Shown here in pieces: positions 13,435-24,745 of a stretch of DNA of 60,000 bases. The stretch's first letter is position 1. Every line of letters starts with the position of its first letter. A model generated the notes under the pieces. The model was given only the letters and a program-made list of their open reading frames with translations, was not told where the DNA came from and made no database searches. Made by a program: the position numbers and the translations under genes. The stretch lies in the NCBI GenBank assembly GCA_030141605.1, contig JAQGDQ010000076.1, forward strand, positions 498,001 to 558,000, given 5' to 3'. This stretch comes from Tubiluchus corallicola (taxonomy: Eukaryota > Priapulida > Priapulimorpha > Priapulimorphida > Tubiluchidae).

Positions 13435-16369
13435 TCATTTCATTTCGTTTCTCTTTCCTTTTCTTTTCTGTTCTCTTTTCTTCTTCTTTGTCTTATAGTT
13501 TTCTTGCTACTTGCTTAATCACCTATATATGCCTGTTTTTGCTTACATTTTTTGCTTTTTGTTTTGGTTTTAGATTTTTTTTACTACCTCGAACCATTAA
13601 TACCATCAATACTTAATTCTTTCTTCTTCAGTCGCTTTTTTCATTTATGCGATTTTTTTCTATTTGTTCACATTTGTACGTATTTTCACAAATAATGCAT
13701 ACAAACACTGAAAATATCATATTCGTGTTTTTTAAAGATAAAGCTTCCTTTAAAACGCTATTCTTGTTTTTTGAAGCTCAAGCTTCCTTACAAAACTTTA
13801 ATGCTAAATCAAAACAGTAGTGACCTAAGTTTGTCGAAATACTTTTGAATTTGGTCTTTATTAAATGTGAACGTAAGGGAACTGACTTTTTACTTACGCA
13901 TCCTGAAGTTTGCTGTTAAAACAGGTTTTATAAAGTAATTGTAGTAGTCAGTGGTCATTTTTCAAGCCCTGGATGGTTTAAGCTGATAATAGTTAGGTCA
14001 AACAAAGGGTCAAGGAAAGAGTTATCCTTTCGGCAACTTAACACATAAGTGAAATGAAGTATTTCTACTTTTCAGTAGTATATAAATTGATAAAATTTAA
14101 CATAAATCACCAAGGCAAAAATGTCTTAGAGTTCTTGTATATATAGAAGATCAATAATATTTTTGTAGCGCAAAACCTTAGACACACGAAATTCATAATT
14201 TTAGTATTATAACTGGGAAATAACGATGATGGGGTATAAGACTTAATAAACGTTAAGAGCTTGCATACAAAATGTTGAGGCTATCGCAGTAACACGCAGA
14301 GTTCAAAAGTGAATCTTGCGCATGCCCTAATGGGCCTAACGGCGATTAAATGCATATTTAATAAAATTCACGCGTTGTTTGTATTCTTTACTAGATAAGC
14401 CAATCATTAATTTTTCTGAAGCACAGATTATTAGTTAATCGGGTGAGAAAAGTTACTGTACAAGGCTATACAAAACGTATCTACTTTTTGACAAAGAAGT
14501 TTATTTCTGTTTGGAAATAAGTCGCGCGCCAGACTCCCCATCTCTGGCTGTGCCATACGGTAGTTTTTACAGGGATAGAGGGTTTGTTTCACGGCCTCCT
14601 GCACGCATTATAATACACCTGTAGAACTTAGGAGAGCTCACGAAGACGGCAGCCTGACTGATCATACGCAGGTGTATTAATAATCTTGCAGAAATGTGCA
14701 AAATTGGATTAGAAGTCTCGTTTGTTTTGCAAAATTTGTGGGAAACGAGGCGGAACTTTGTTGGCCATAATAGCCGGAAACGCTGGTTTTACTGGAAACA
14801 AGTGAGTACAAATTAATTTAATAAACCGAGATGAATGAGAAGTCAACTAAACGTCTTCTAATACGTCAACGAAGGGTCAAAATTATAATCAGAAATCAGT
14901 TAAGAAAGAAAGAAGTCGAAAAAAACACATGGGTCGAATATTTATGAAGAATCAAAGAAATAAAGCAGGAAAAAGTCACGAGTTACTCAAACGGACACGC
15001 TGCGCTTGATGGTTACTTGAGTGAAAAAAGGACTCGGTACAAATAATTTGGAAAGCCAAAGAGTTAATATGCGTGATCTTATCATCTTGAGCCACTTTTT
15101 TGAAATTTGCACACACGGAATTTGATAATCAAGTTACTTTTGTCATGAGGGTGTAGTGAAATTGAGTACATGTATAATCTTAGATAACGCCTACTGATAA
15201 ACTGGTGTTTCCAGTACTTACTTCTGATTTATTCTGTATTATGCTGACTTAGATAACTGAGGCAGTCGTTAGCGGCAATCTACTTGACTTCTTACTAACT
15301 TAAGGTGTACGCGTCATTGGTTCGTTATAGTGTAACGTCACAGAACAGCTTGTGTGTGAACAGACACCACTTTATCATTACTTAACATGTGTGAACGGTA
15401 CCTTAATTTTTCAAATCGTCTTTTTATGTTTTGTCCATTTTCTACGTTAGTTTCATGGAAAAACGTTTAATAATTTTTAGTAGCAATTGAAACGCTTCCA
15501 CTACGCTTAATTAGATTCCATATGGCAAGATAAGTAGTTTGCCTTTGAATAAAAGTTCAAAAGTTAGCAATACTTTAATTAGTGTTTCGAAAGTAACTGC
15601 ATAAATAACTGGTTCATTCGTGGTTCACCATAATTAAACCGTTTCGAATTGCAGTTTTGAAATCATATTTCTGTTCAGAGTTAAGAGTGGTAAAGGTCAT
15701 TATGACCAGCACATGAGGTGCATTTTTCATTGATTGTAAATTCGTTTTTCTTGGAAATTGGCAATGTTACGCTACAATTATCCGTTTTAAAATTCAGACA
15801 TCGTAGTTTTGTCAGTTGCGTGCGTGCTGTAGTTTATACGAAATGTTGTCAGCCTGTGTAAGTTACGGAGATAATAAACAATTCCACTTCTGCGCCTCTA
15901 GTAGCTGCTTTGAATTAAAACCTTGATATTTGATTAAAGGTGGCCTGATTAATGAGAAAATAAAATCTGGATGCACCAGATAAGGAAACACAAGTAAGAT
16001 CAGGAACTATCTGTAGTTACTTTGATTTAGAAGGACGTGAGCTAAAAATTTAATTTACGTATGCTGGTATGAACTTTGAGTACTAAACTGACTCCTCATG
16101 AAATACGAGGGCTCAAATGCAATTTAATCTAAACTAAAACGTATTGTTCTGAAAATGAGTGTAGTAATTACTCAGTTCCTGTACCAGGAACTAACCTGAG
16201 TAGTAAAGCATACTCAGAACTCAAAATTTCCTTTTCCAAACTGCGTTATTTCATGTTCAACTGTTGTTGATGATATTATAGGTTTATTATTAGATTTATT
16301 CATGGATAAGCTATCATCAGAAAGTCTGTGTCTCACAGCATTTGCTCACTACAAATGCCAGGCGATAAC
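13435..16369. other. No gene seen
   Basis: AT-rich intergenic DNA. The only local structure noticed is an imperfect inverted pair around 14608-14684 (attataatacacctg against caggtgtattaataat). Confidence 0.5.
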
Positions 16370-17290
16370 TAAGTATGGCTTCATGCAAAATAGGAAAGTA
16401 TTGCAATTTAGATAGGGATGGCTTTTTTAGGAATTTGGGAGTGGCTTCGTAAAACTAAGCAAATAGGATTTCTTGTAATACTGGTTTGTTGGAGAGAAAT
16501 ATGCACTCTTAACAAATCACGATTTGCTTCTTACAAGTCAGTAGGCGTGGTTTCGAACATATTAAATGCGCAAGATGTCATTGAAAAGACGTGCCTTCTT
16601 ACAAGTTACTTAGCCATGGCTTCTTTCATATTATGTGTGCGCCGCTGTTTTGCAACTGAGCTAAGTTTACGTGCAGACTATATTTCTTGCAAATAAATTG
16701 TGGTGCCTCATTGTGGCTTTTTATGAATTAGGTTAAGCATGATGCCATGTAAATTAGGCGTTGAATTAGCTGGAAATAACTTCCTGCAAACTGGTAAACT
16801 GATTTTTATAAAATGCCTAAGTTGCGCATAGGTAGGCGTAGCTTCGTATATTGCAAAGTAACTCCGTAAAGTAGTCTGATTCACGGTGATGCTGGCGTCG
16901 TTCATATGCGTTTTTAGCCAGTATTTATATTTTGATATCGCAGTAGAGTTACTCCGTGTTCTAAATTTTTCGAAAAAATGGATTATGACAACAATAAATA
17001 GCGTTCTAAACACATCTAGAAGATGGGTAGAAATGAATCAATAAGCGAGTTACCCAATGCTTCGCATTTCGGACTAGTTGTAAACTAGATAAACGTGGCT
17101 TCTTGCAAACTTTTTTCCTCAAAGCGATTTAGCAGTTAGATAAGCGTGACCTGCTACAAATAAAGTAAATATAAAGTAAACATAGTTTGTGTCTCATTAC
17201 TCAAGTATATAAACAAATGAAATATTCCCTTCTGCTTGTTATAAGCGTAGCTTGTTACAAACTACATAAATTTGCTTTCTTTTACATTAA
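16370..17290. repeat. Highly degenerate minisatellite-like array
   Basis: Variants of a motif close to ataagcgtggcttcttgcaa recur irregularly. Examples lie near 16375, 16441, 16555, 16617, 16711, 16848, 17096, 17147 and 17247, always in the same orientation. I read it as an old tandem array whose monomers have drifted. The 16418-16696 open frame lies inside it and is probably incidental. Confidence 0.45.
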
Positions 17291-18619
17291 ATAAATATTT
17301 TTCTAAATTTCGTTGATTACACGCACGCTGTCAATTTTCAGATCTAATCGTGCGTATGCTGAGCACTACGCAAAATGTCATTTCACAATAAACTTAGGAC
17401 TATAAAAAATGAATGGAACCTAGCTTTGCAGACTGCACTTTCCGATTGTGAGAATAGCTATTTTTTCAATGATCTGAAAGATTAACGTTATTTCACACTG
17501 AGTCATCTACATGCGCGCTCGCCAATATCTTCCTGTTGATTTACACTTGCCCTGGGGGAATCTTCCCGGGGATTTAAACCATTATGTACATTTAATTCTT
17601 ATCTGCTGTCTGCCTGTTTCTCTCAATGAAATTCCGTTTCTTTAAATGCATATGAGCTGCCTACCACAGTTAGTTCTTACAGGAGGCACGGTTTTTTCCT
17701 TAAAATAGTGATTTTTAATAACTAGCTTCGACTATTCTAGTTTTAGTGTTTCGATAAAAAAGTAATAGTCTCTGTTTCAAATTGTTGATTTGTGATCTAA
17801 CAGCTTTGCAAAAACAGAAAAATGACAGTTTGCAGTGGATAACCGCCAATGATTTAGTTATGCTGTTGATTGTAGAAAAAGTTGCTTGCTCGATAAAAAT
17901 AATTTCTTTTTTACATTGAACTCCCATGAATGTTTACCAGGACACAAACCCTTAATTTGTCCTTTAATGAATAATTTAAGTGCAGCTGCAACTTGCGTAA
18001 AATTTAATTTTTATTCCCACGAATTCAAGTATTTAATTTCCTCTTGCGTCAATCGCACTGCGCATGCCTGCGCATAACTAGGCCTCAGAACGCAAACCAC
18101 AATGATCTAATCGGACACCTTATGAAGACATTTTAAGGAAAGTACACAGCCAAATATCCTATAATGGTACTATGTAACTACTGCACATAAATGGAAATGC
18201 AAATCCACGTGAGCGTGGGTGATGTACGTTACATGAACTGCGACTTTTTGCCACGTTGCAAAGCTATTTTCAAGGTCAAGTGTTTGATTGGGTGTGTGCT
18301 TGTCACGATTGCAAGGAAGTATCCTGTATCAGACACAAGTCAACAAACTGACTGTAGGGGGCGTTCCAAGGCAATGTCTTTTTGGTCAGTAATTATCCCA
18401 GACTTGTAAATGAATTTATAATTGCACGCTGTCCTTCTAACTTGTTGCTTAGAATGATTGTGTGTCCACTGAAGAGAGCAAGAGTGTCTCATTAAGTTTT
18501 GCACAAAATAATATTTGTCCGTGCTAGATATCTTCTGTTTATTTGTAAATAATTATTTTTGTAGCAGTAAATATATCATGAGATTAAATCTTAGGCATTC
18601 AATAATTTCAATCGCTGAT
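17291..18619. other. No gene seen; contains NRF1-like palindrome
   Basis: AT-rich DNA with scattered short frames. At 18059-18075 there is a tgcgcatgc/tgcgca cluster resembling NRF1 sites, in otherwise CpG-poor DNA. Confidence 0.4.
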
Positions 18620-18835
18620 CCAATTATTTATTTACTTATTTTTATTTATTTGTTTATCTTTATTCATTTATTTATTTATTATTCATTTACTCACTCATAC
18701 AATTTATTCATCCGATCGTTTGTTCGTTTGTTTGTTCGTCTGTTTGTTAATTAGTTTGCCCAGTTATTTATTACTCATTCATTCATTCATTCATTTACTT
18801 ACTCATTCATTTGTTTGTTTATTAATTAATTTTGT
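18620..18835. repeat. Degenerate tetranucleotide repeat (TTYA/TTYG)n
   Basis: Blocks of attt, attc, gttt and gttc words hold a 4-bp rhythm for about 200 bp. It is a compound, decayed microsatellite of the same style as that at 2.7 kb, on the opposite strand. Confidence 0.8.
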
Positions 18836-19645
18836 CAATCATACATTTGCTTATTAATACTGCGTCTATGTTAATTGCGTTGTTAGATCTACTGACTCTT
18901 TACAAATAGGTACGGCAGTACCATTGGTCCAATATGTGAAAAAATTATCGCTAAAATAAATTTGTCACTACCTGGAAGCAGGTATCTCTCTTACCTCGGC
19001 TAGTCTAACAAAACCTTGTAATAAAAATACCGCTTACTACGACTGCTGCAGTGAGGGTTGCAACGGTCTCTGCAAGCCGTTGGCATCACGGATGGCTCCA
19101 CTTTACCAAAGTCTCGCCCAATAGTACGCACCACAAAAGGCAAATTTACTGACAGGTTGTCGTAAAGTAGTTATTTCTTGTACAGGCCAGGAATGACCTT
19201 CATACAATACGAAATACATTTTAACTTACTAAAAACTAAACCTAGTTGAAATGTTTTATTGTTGCCTGTGTATATAATTGATCATTTCTTTCCTAGTTTG
19301 CAGAAGTTCACAGTAAAATGAACAGATGCAGACTTATAGTGGAACCACCGTGAGTACAACTATCCTTAATGGGGCATGAGCTCATATGCCTTTCGCTATT
19401 TGTCAATAGGTGGCATGCATGCTCCACAACCTTGGTGTGGCGTATCGGCTAAAAATCATTATTAGACTTAAAGTTATAAGAAATGATATGCCCTGTAATT
19501 TCTTACGCGGTTTTTAAGAATGCCGAATTTTTGTTCTCATAATAATGAGAACCGAGTTACAAACTTCAAAATTACAGCTGCAAAGCAAAAACAGTTTGAA
19601 ATCAAAGTATGGTAAACTTTAAAAATGACAGTTACCTTAATTGAT

Positions 19646-19710
19646 GGACCTTCTTCCAGGATTCAAACTCGAGACTACGTGCTTTGTCTCGCGATTTTCT
19701 GAATAACCTC
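19646..19710 (-). repeat. Possible tRNA-derived SINE relic
   Basis: Read on the - strand, gagtttgaatcc resembles a pol III B box and lies downstream of a D-arm-like gttattcag. No proper anticodon stem-loop or acceptor stem forms, so this is not a tRNA gene. At most it is a worn SINE head. Confidence 0.3.
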
Positions 19711-19875
19711 TCATTTTTTGACAAAATGAATGCCCTTTTGTGTAGTTCTTGTTTTATTTTAAATAAACAATCAAGTTTATAACTTTAAACAAACAAGATT
19801 TATTGCTCAGTTAAACCAACTACTACGTTTTCAAAAAATATTGTTAAGTAAATTATTTTTGATTTTTGATTTTAG

Positions 19876-19893
19876 CTTGTTGGAAAAACTGCC
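19876..19893 (+). other. Splice acceptor and short 5' part of the neurotrophin coding exon
   Basis: A typical acceptor (ttgatttttgattttag) ends at 19875. Eighteen bases follow before the ATG, open in the same frame. One or more upstream exons, non-coding or adding a few residues, are therefore likely. I could not identify them. Confidence 0.65.
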
Positions 19894-20628
19894 ATGCTGT
19901 GGCTATGCTCAAGTTTACTGGTGCTTCCATCTAGCGGTGCTGGAATTCATTCTGAACGTAACCGCCGTCACCGTCTCCGTCACGTTTTCAACCAGAGCCG
20001 GAGAGCTGGTCCTCACCTAAGACAAATTCTGAAACTGGAAGTGGCCATCAGTCCAGAATTTCGTTCGAGTCTGGTGACATTTGCACCGTCGCCGCCATCA
20101 CGACCGCCATTCGCCGCAGAGAATGACTATAACGATCTCTATGAACGAGCCAGAAAATTAAATGAAATGCAACTGCGAGGTAGAAAACTAGGGGCCAAAT
20201 ATTACGACGAAAAGGACGGACTTCGGGAAAAGCGGTCCACAAAGTTCACATCGCTGATGCCGCAGTCAGTGTGCAACAGCACAGCTTCTTGGGGTCAACG
20301 CTTGACCGCAGTGGACAGAGACGGTAACGAAGTCATTGTGCTTCAAGAAATAGCCATAAATGATCTTATAGTAAACCAGTACTTTTACGAGACAGTGTGC
20401 GTGTCTGAAACGACGTGCCATGGGATCAACCATCGAAAATTTTTGTCAATTTGTAGAAATACGCCCGTCTACGTCTATGCTTACGTCATCAACCGCCAGG
20501 GAGAGGAAGGTTGGAGTCACGTACGGATTAACGGAGCCTGCAACTGCGCACTGTTTCTAAAAGACGACGTCTTGAAGGACTTCAGAAAGTATCGCAGACT
20601 GCACCTTTTAGGCGATGTCTTGGACTAG
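19894..20628 (+). CDS. NT: Neurotrophin (NGF/BDNF-like secreted growth factor precursor)
   Basis: This 244-residue precursor should be a secreted dimeric ligand for Trk and/or p75-type receptors. Residues 1 to about 17 form a signal peptide. A basic prodomain ends at a furin site, REKR (111-114), giving a mature chain of about 130 residues. Neurotrophin hallmarks follow: SVCNSTASW, LTAVDRDGNEVIVLQE, NQYFYETVC, CHGIN, YVYAYV and WSHVRINGACNCAL. The six mature cysteines (127, 169, 175, 187, 216, 218) follow the cystine-knot order and end in CxC. Possible N-glycosylation sites are N33 and N128. The coding sequence is one exon behind a splice acceptor, as in vertebrate neurotrophins. The C169-C175 spacing is shorter than in vertebrates, and about 26 residues follow the last cysteine. 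Family assignment is firm from the motifs. Receptor specificity cannot be read. Confidence 0.95.
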   Translation: MLWLCSSLLVLPSSGAGIHSERNRRHRLRHVFNQSRRAGPHLRQILKLEVAISPEFRSSLVTFAPSPPSRPPFAAENDYNDLYERARKLNEMQLRGRKLGAKYYDEKDGLREKRSTKFTSLMPQSVCNSTASWGQRLTAVDRDGNEVIVLQEIAINDLIVNQYFYETVCVSETTCHGINHRKFLSICRNTPVYVYAYVINRQGEEGWSHVRINGACNCALFLKDDVLKDFRKYRRLHLLGDVLD

Positions 20629-21040
20629 AAATTTAGACTTAAAACCTTCGTATGATGAAAAAAAGATGAAAGTGTTCATATAAGACCACGTACGTTGTGG
20701 CCTCGTGAAAACAATGCCAAGTCTCCAGACAATCATCGATGCCATTGTTGTTCGAAACTCGCATGCAAGAGCCTAAGTCCAAGGAAAAATCATTTCAGAT
20801 AAAGGAAGATGTGTAAAGCAGATCTTATAGAAAACAGGATTGGGACTTTTGCCACGTTACAAGCTTCCCTTCTTTAACCGTTTGAAAACATTGTTTTTTT
20901 CTTATGTGCCACGAGGCCAATAATACACAAGGTCCAGTTTGTAAGGTTCATTCTCTATTACACAGACCTAGCATAAATACGCCTAATTATTTGCATCCGA
21001 TAATCTTAAGGATAATAAAATGCAGATATCTGCTGACATT
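20629..21040 (+). other. Probable neurotrophin 3' UTR
   Basis: Non-coding sequence after the TAG stop. AATAAA at 21014-21019 is the first good polyadenylation signal, so the transcript probably ends near 21030-21040. Another A-rich candidate lies near 21260. Confidence 0.45.
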
Positions 21041-21078
21041 ACTTATCGCATTTTTGCATCTAGCATGACCGTCACGTC

Positions 21079-21170
21079 ATTGTCAACATCATCACCATCA
21101 GCAGCATTACCATTATCATCGTCGCCGTCGTCGTCGTTGGCGTCATTGGCATCATTTTATTGTCATCGTA
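21079..21170. repeat. Imperfect (ATC/GTC)n trinucleotide repeat
   Basis: Atc, gtc and cat triplets with a 3-bp rhythm, just beyond the probable neurotrophin 3' end. Confidence 0.75.
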
Positions 21171-21469
21171 GTCATAGAATTTTAGTACGAAATTTACTGA
21201 AATGGTAATACTTATATTGAAACCGTGATTGGTATGCCGCTAATTTATTCATCTTGAAACAAAATAAAAATGCATGTTACAATAATACACGTTCTTATGG
21301 CTAACGCTTATGTTTTAAAAGCGGACGAAGTATGAATCAGGAATGAGGTTTTTGTTTTGCTACACGTACTCTTCACTCAAATCACAAGTAAACATGTGCG
21401 GCGAGTCTTGCAATTTGTGCATTTGTGCAAACGAGTGTCGCTTATGGAGCTCATTATCGTAGTTTTCTT

Positions 21470-22035
21470 TATTTCACTGTTTTTGTTTTACTTTAATTTC
21501 ACCTTACTTTACACTACTGATTTTTTGCTTTGCTTCACTTTACGTTCTTGTTTTGTTTTGCTTTGCTTTATTTTATCATACTTTACCTTAAATTACCTTA
21601 CCTTGCCTTACCATACCTTACCTGATCATACACTGCCTTATTTAACCTTGCCTTACTTTATCTTATCTTACCTTACCTTACCTTACCTTACCTTACCTTA
21701 CCTTACCTTACCTTACCTTACCTTACCTTACCTTACCTTACCTTACCTTACCTTACCTTACCTTACCTTACCTTACCTTACCTTACCTTACCTTACCTTA
21801 CCTTACCTTACCTTACCTTACCTTACCTTACCTTACCTTACCTTACCTTACCGCACCGTACCTTCCCAAACTTTACTTTTCTATTTTACTTTACCTATCT
21901 CTACTCGACTCTACCCTACTCTACTTTTCTTTGCTTTGTTAAGTTGCTTTCTTTTCCTTTCCTTACTTTACTTTATGTTACATTGCCTCATAGTGCTTAC
22001 ACTCCCTCATTTCATGTTACTTCACCTCACTTCTT
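21470..22035. repeat. (CCTTA)n pentanucleotide array with long decayed flanks
   Basis: A perfect CCTTA core runs from about 21667 to 21852. Pyrimidine-rich sequence on both sides keeps the 5-bp rhythm with variant pentamers (cttta, ttttg, cttgc, ctact), suggesting an old array with a recently homogenised centre. The Leu/Thr/Pro/Tyr open frames here are repeat artefacts. Confidence 0.95.
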
Positions 22036-22320
22036 GAGTCTCTACTTTTATTTGATTTATTTTTGAAATCGCAGTTACATGTTACATGTTGTAAAATATA
22101 ATTATGTACGCTTATTGTTAATATAGCCCAGATTTTCAAAATACGTTATACACCCCACTGTGTTTTATATTTTTATAGAAAAAGTTTTTGTATTAACTTA
22201 TTGTTATACAATAAAATTCAAATTGTACTTTTCTATGAACATTTTTTGCATTTTTAAACAGTTTCAAAAATAAAAATTAGACCCAATTTTGTTTAAGCAT
22301 ATCAATTGCATTGGATAAAA
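22036..22320. other. AT-rich spacer between two CCTTA arrays
   Basis: Ordinary AT-rich sequence with no pentamer rhythm. It separates two arrays of the same pentamer in the same orientation. Confidence 0.5.
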
Positions 22321-22585
22321 TCACCTTACCTTACTTTATATCTTACCTTACCTTACCTTACCTTACCTTACCTTACCTCACCTCACCTCACCTCACCTCA
22401 CCTTACCTTACCTTACCTTATCTTACCTTACCTTACCTTACTTACCTTTACCTTACCTTACCTTACCTTACCTTACCTTACCTTACCTTACCTTACCTTA
22501 CCTTACCTTACCTTACCTTACCTTACCCTACCTTACCTTACCTTACATTGACTCACCTTACTTTATCTTACCTTACCTTTCCTTA
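22321..22585. repeat. Second (CCTTA)n array with a (CCTCA)n block
   Basis: A CCTTA array with a homogeneous run of about five CCTCA units near 22376-22400 and occasional single-base slips. It has the same unit and orientation as the array 470 bp upstream. Confidence 0.95.
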
Positions 22586-24745
22586 AAGAACATCAACCTG
22601 TCATTGTCAAATTACTTATCAAAGAAATCCCATTTTCTGACTCTGCAATTCACAATTTCCACTTGTGTCGGTTTTCCAACTGACCGCTGGTTTTGTTTGA
22701 GGTGATTTGCATAAAAATACAGGTATCGGCTGTCCCAAACTGATCAATTGAATAAACTAATCACCACACTATACCTATTGTGTCGTGATGCAGGATGAGG
22801 AAATAAAAAACTTAACGTGTGAATGCCCCTGAGAACAACTGTATGGTCAAATGGCCTCAAACAAGCCTTTCAAGATAAAAAGTAAGAATATGAACAGATA
22901 GGTCAGACAAGTAGTTCTTAAAACTATGTTAATTGTGACAACTTGCAATCTTATTTGCTAGTGACGGAAAACACCGCAATCAACATTATTCCAGAAGCAA
23001 CTGAGGTCGTAGTTAACAAGGAAACATTTTTTATAAAGAGTTCCATAGATAAGAAGACCGAGGAAAAAGCTGGATTTCTCAACTTTGAATGTTCGGGATA
23101 AAATTATGAAAAGCGGTAGGAAAAAGGAGAACTCCAAAACATCTTGCGAAAAACGAAATATCGGGGAAGAAAGTGGAAGTGACGTCCCGTTAGGAACGAA
23201 ACTGGCATGTGTGACTTTCGCTGTACTTACGTGTGAGCAAGTCAAGCGGTACGCCGGTAATGGAGAAACTGGGGTACTCGCATTTTGATATTTTAGTGTT
23301 AAACTCAAACACAGGTTTGTCCACATTTATTTGAATGCACTATATTTTATAAATGAAAAAATATTAATAACGAAATGCAAGCGTAAAAGTTTTAGCGAGA
23401 TATTACTGGTATTTCGCGCTGGGCTGCTTTCTTGTTAATTTTCTGATCACTTCTGCATTATAAATGTCTCACTGCCAAATTATCTTTTGCCCGTTTCGTT
23501 CTGACAATGCTTCTGACAAACAGTGGTCGTTTTTACGTTTTTCAGCATATAAAATTGTAAAAATAACAGTGGATTCTTAGGTATGTTCGAAGAGAAAAGA
23601 ACTAGACAATAGGTAGTAATGTCAGATTTTGTTCCCAGGGCTTTACCGACGTTTTGAGCCTGTGCAAACCAGGTATACTGTCTGACTTAATGTGAGATTC
23701 TAAAGTGAAAGAAAACGGAAAACTAAGAAGAAATCTCTTTCAGACAGCATTTTTTAAATTCATTAAAAGAGCGTTCCCTACATTTTTAGGCACTTGTTTT
23801 TCACCTTCGTGGCATTTTTTCGAATGTGCAAATGAGGTTTCAGAGAAAAAAACTTTAACATTTAAGTAGAAAATATTCTCATAGTCTACAGTTTGACAGC
23901 TGATTGACGTGCATATAAGTTTTATGCAGTCGAGCACCCTTAATCTATATGTAACTGCCCAAACTTTATTTTTCGCCATGCCTAGCAGGATAGATGGGCG
24001 ATTCTATTTGTGGCAAAAGGAAAGAGTGTTCTATCCTCACAGCGGTCGCGTTTTTGCCATTTTTACGTTGAAGTAACCTCTAAAAAATCAAGAGAAATAT
24101 TTCAAAATGTGAAGAAAGGCAGGTTGTCATTAAAATCGGGAGTTTCTGTTAAATTGGTAGGATTGAAATGTCTTATACAAAATATAGCTTTAATGAAGTT
24201 TAGTTACAAAGGTTAATTATTACCTGACTTACTGTGTTTCTAACCGGAAAATGGTGGCTAGCTTGATGTAATTCGTGAGAGCCTACACACAGTTTAAATA
24301 ACGGTACAGTAACGTCATAGTGCTCTGTATACTGTAGTTATTACTACTGTGTAAATTTGCTGTTCCTTGGAGATTTGTAAAATAAAAACTCATTCTTATA
24401 AGTTTATTTGCTATAAATAGATAAATACTATTCTAAGAAAAGTTTTTATTAATGGATAAATCATTACTCAGCAATAATCGTTCTGGTCAGTGTTCTGCTT
24501 GCTGGGGCCACTGGCTGTCTACTGTACTGCGGCTGTTAATTGCCGCTCCCTTACGTGACGTCACATCACTGAGTGTCATCGCGGGCGATAATACATTGTG
24601 ATAGTACCAACGGCGCTTAATTTAAGTTACCATATCACGTAACATCATGCATCAAAACTGCTTTAAATTGCACGCACTTTAGTAGAGAATTGGAGAAAGT
24701 CACTTGATAATCATAGAGTGACCTCTGCAGTACAGGTAGATTGAT
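22586..24745. other. Intergenic region, one weak exon candidate
   Basis: No convincing gene. A possible - strand exon at 23231-23339 is listed separately. TGACGTCA (a CRE-type octamer) is at 24556-24563. Confidence 0.45.
23231..23339 (-). CDS. Weak candidate internal exon, unknown protein
   Basis: On the - strand an open stretch of 36 codons plus one base runs from an AG (tatag, acceptor side) to a strong donor, cacac|gtaagt. It encodes, among others, NVDKPVFEF and CEYPSFSITGVPLDLLT. Base composition is less AT-rich than its surroundings. The acceptor has a poor pyrimidine tract, no partner exon was found and I do not recognise the protein, so this may be chance. Confidence 0.18.

Noticed and set aside
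13109-13616. Long Leu/Cys/Ser-rich and Arg/Thr/Glu-rich open frames on both strands
   Set aside because: They are translations of a stop-free pentanucleotide array, open in every frame, and not genes.
16418-16696. 92-codon open frame with hydrophobic stretches
   Set aside because: Lies in a degenerate repeat array and resembles no family. Hydrophobicity is expected from AT-rich codons.
21357-22586. Leu/Thr/Pro/Tyr-rich open frames
   Set aside because: Translations of CCTTA arrays and their flanks.
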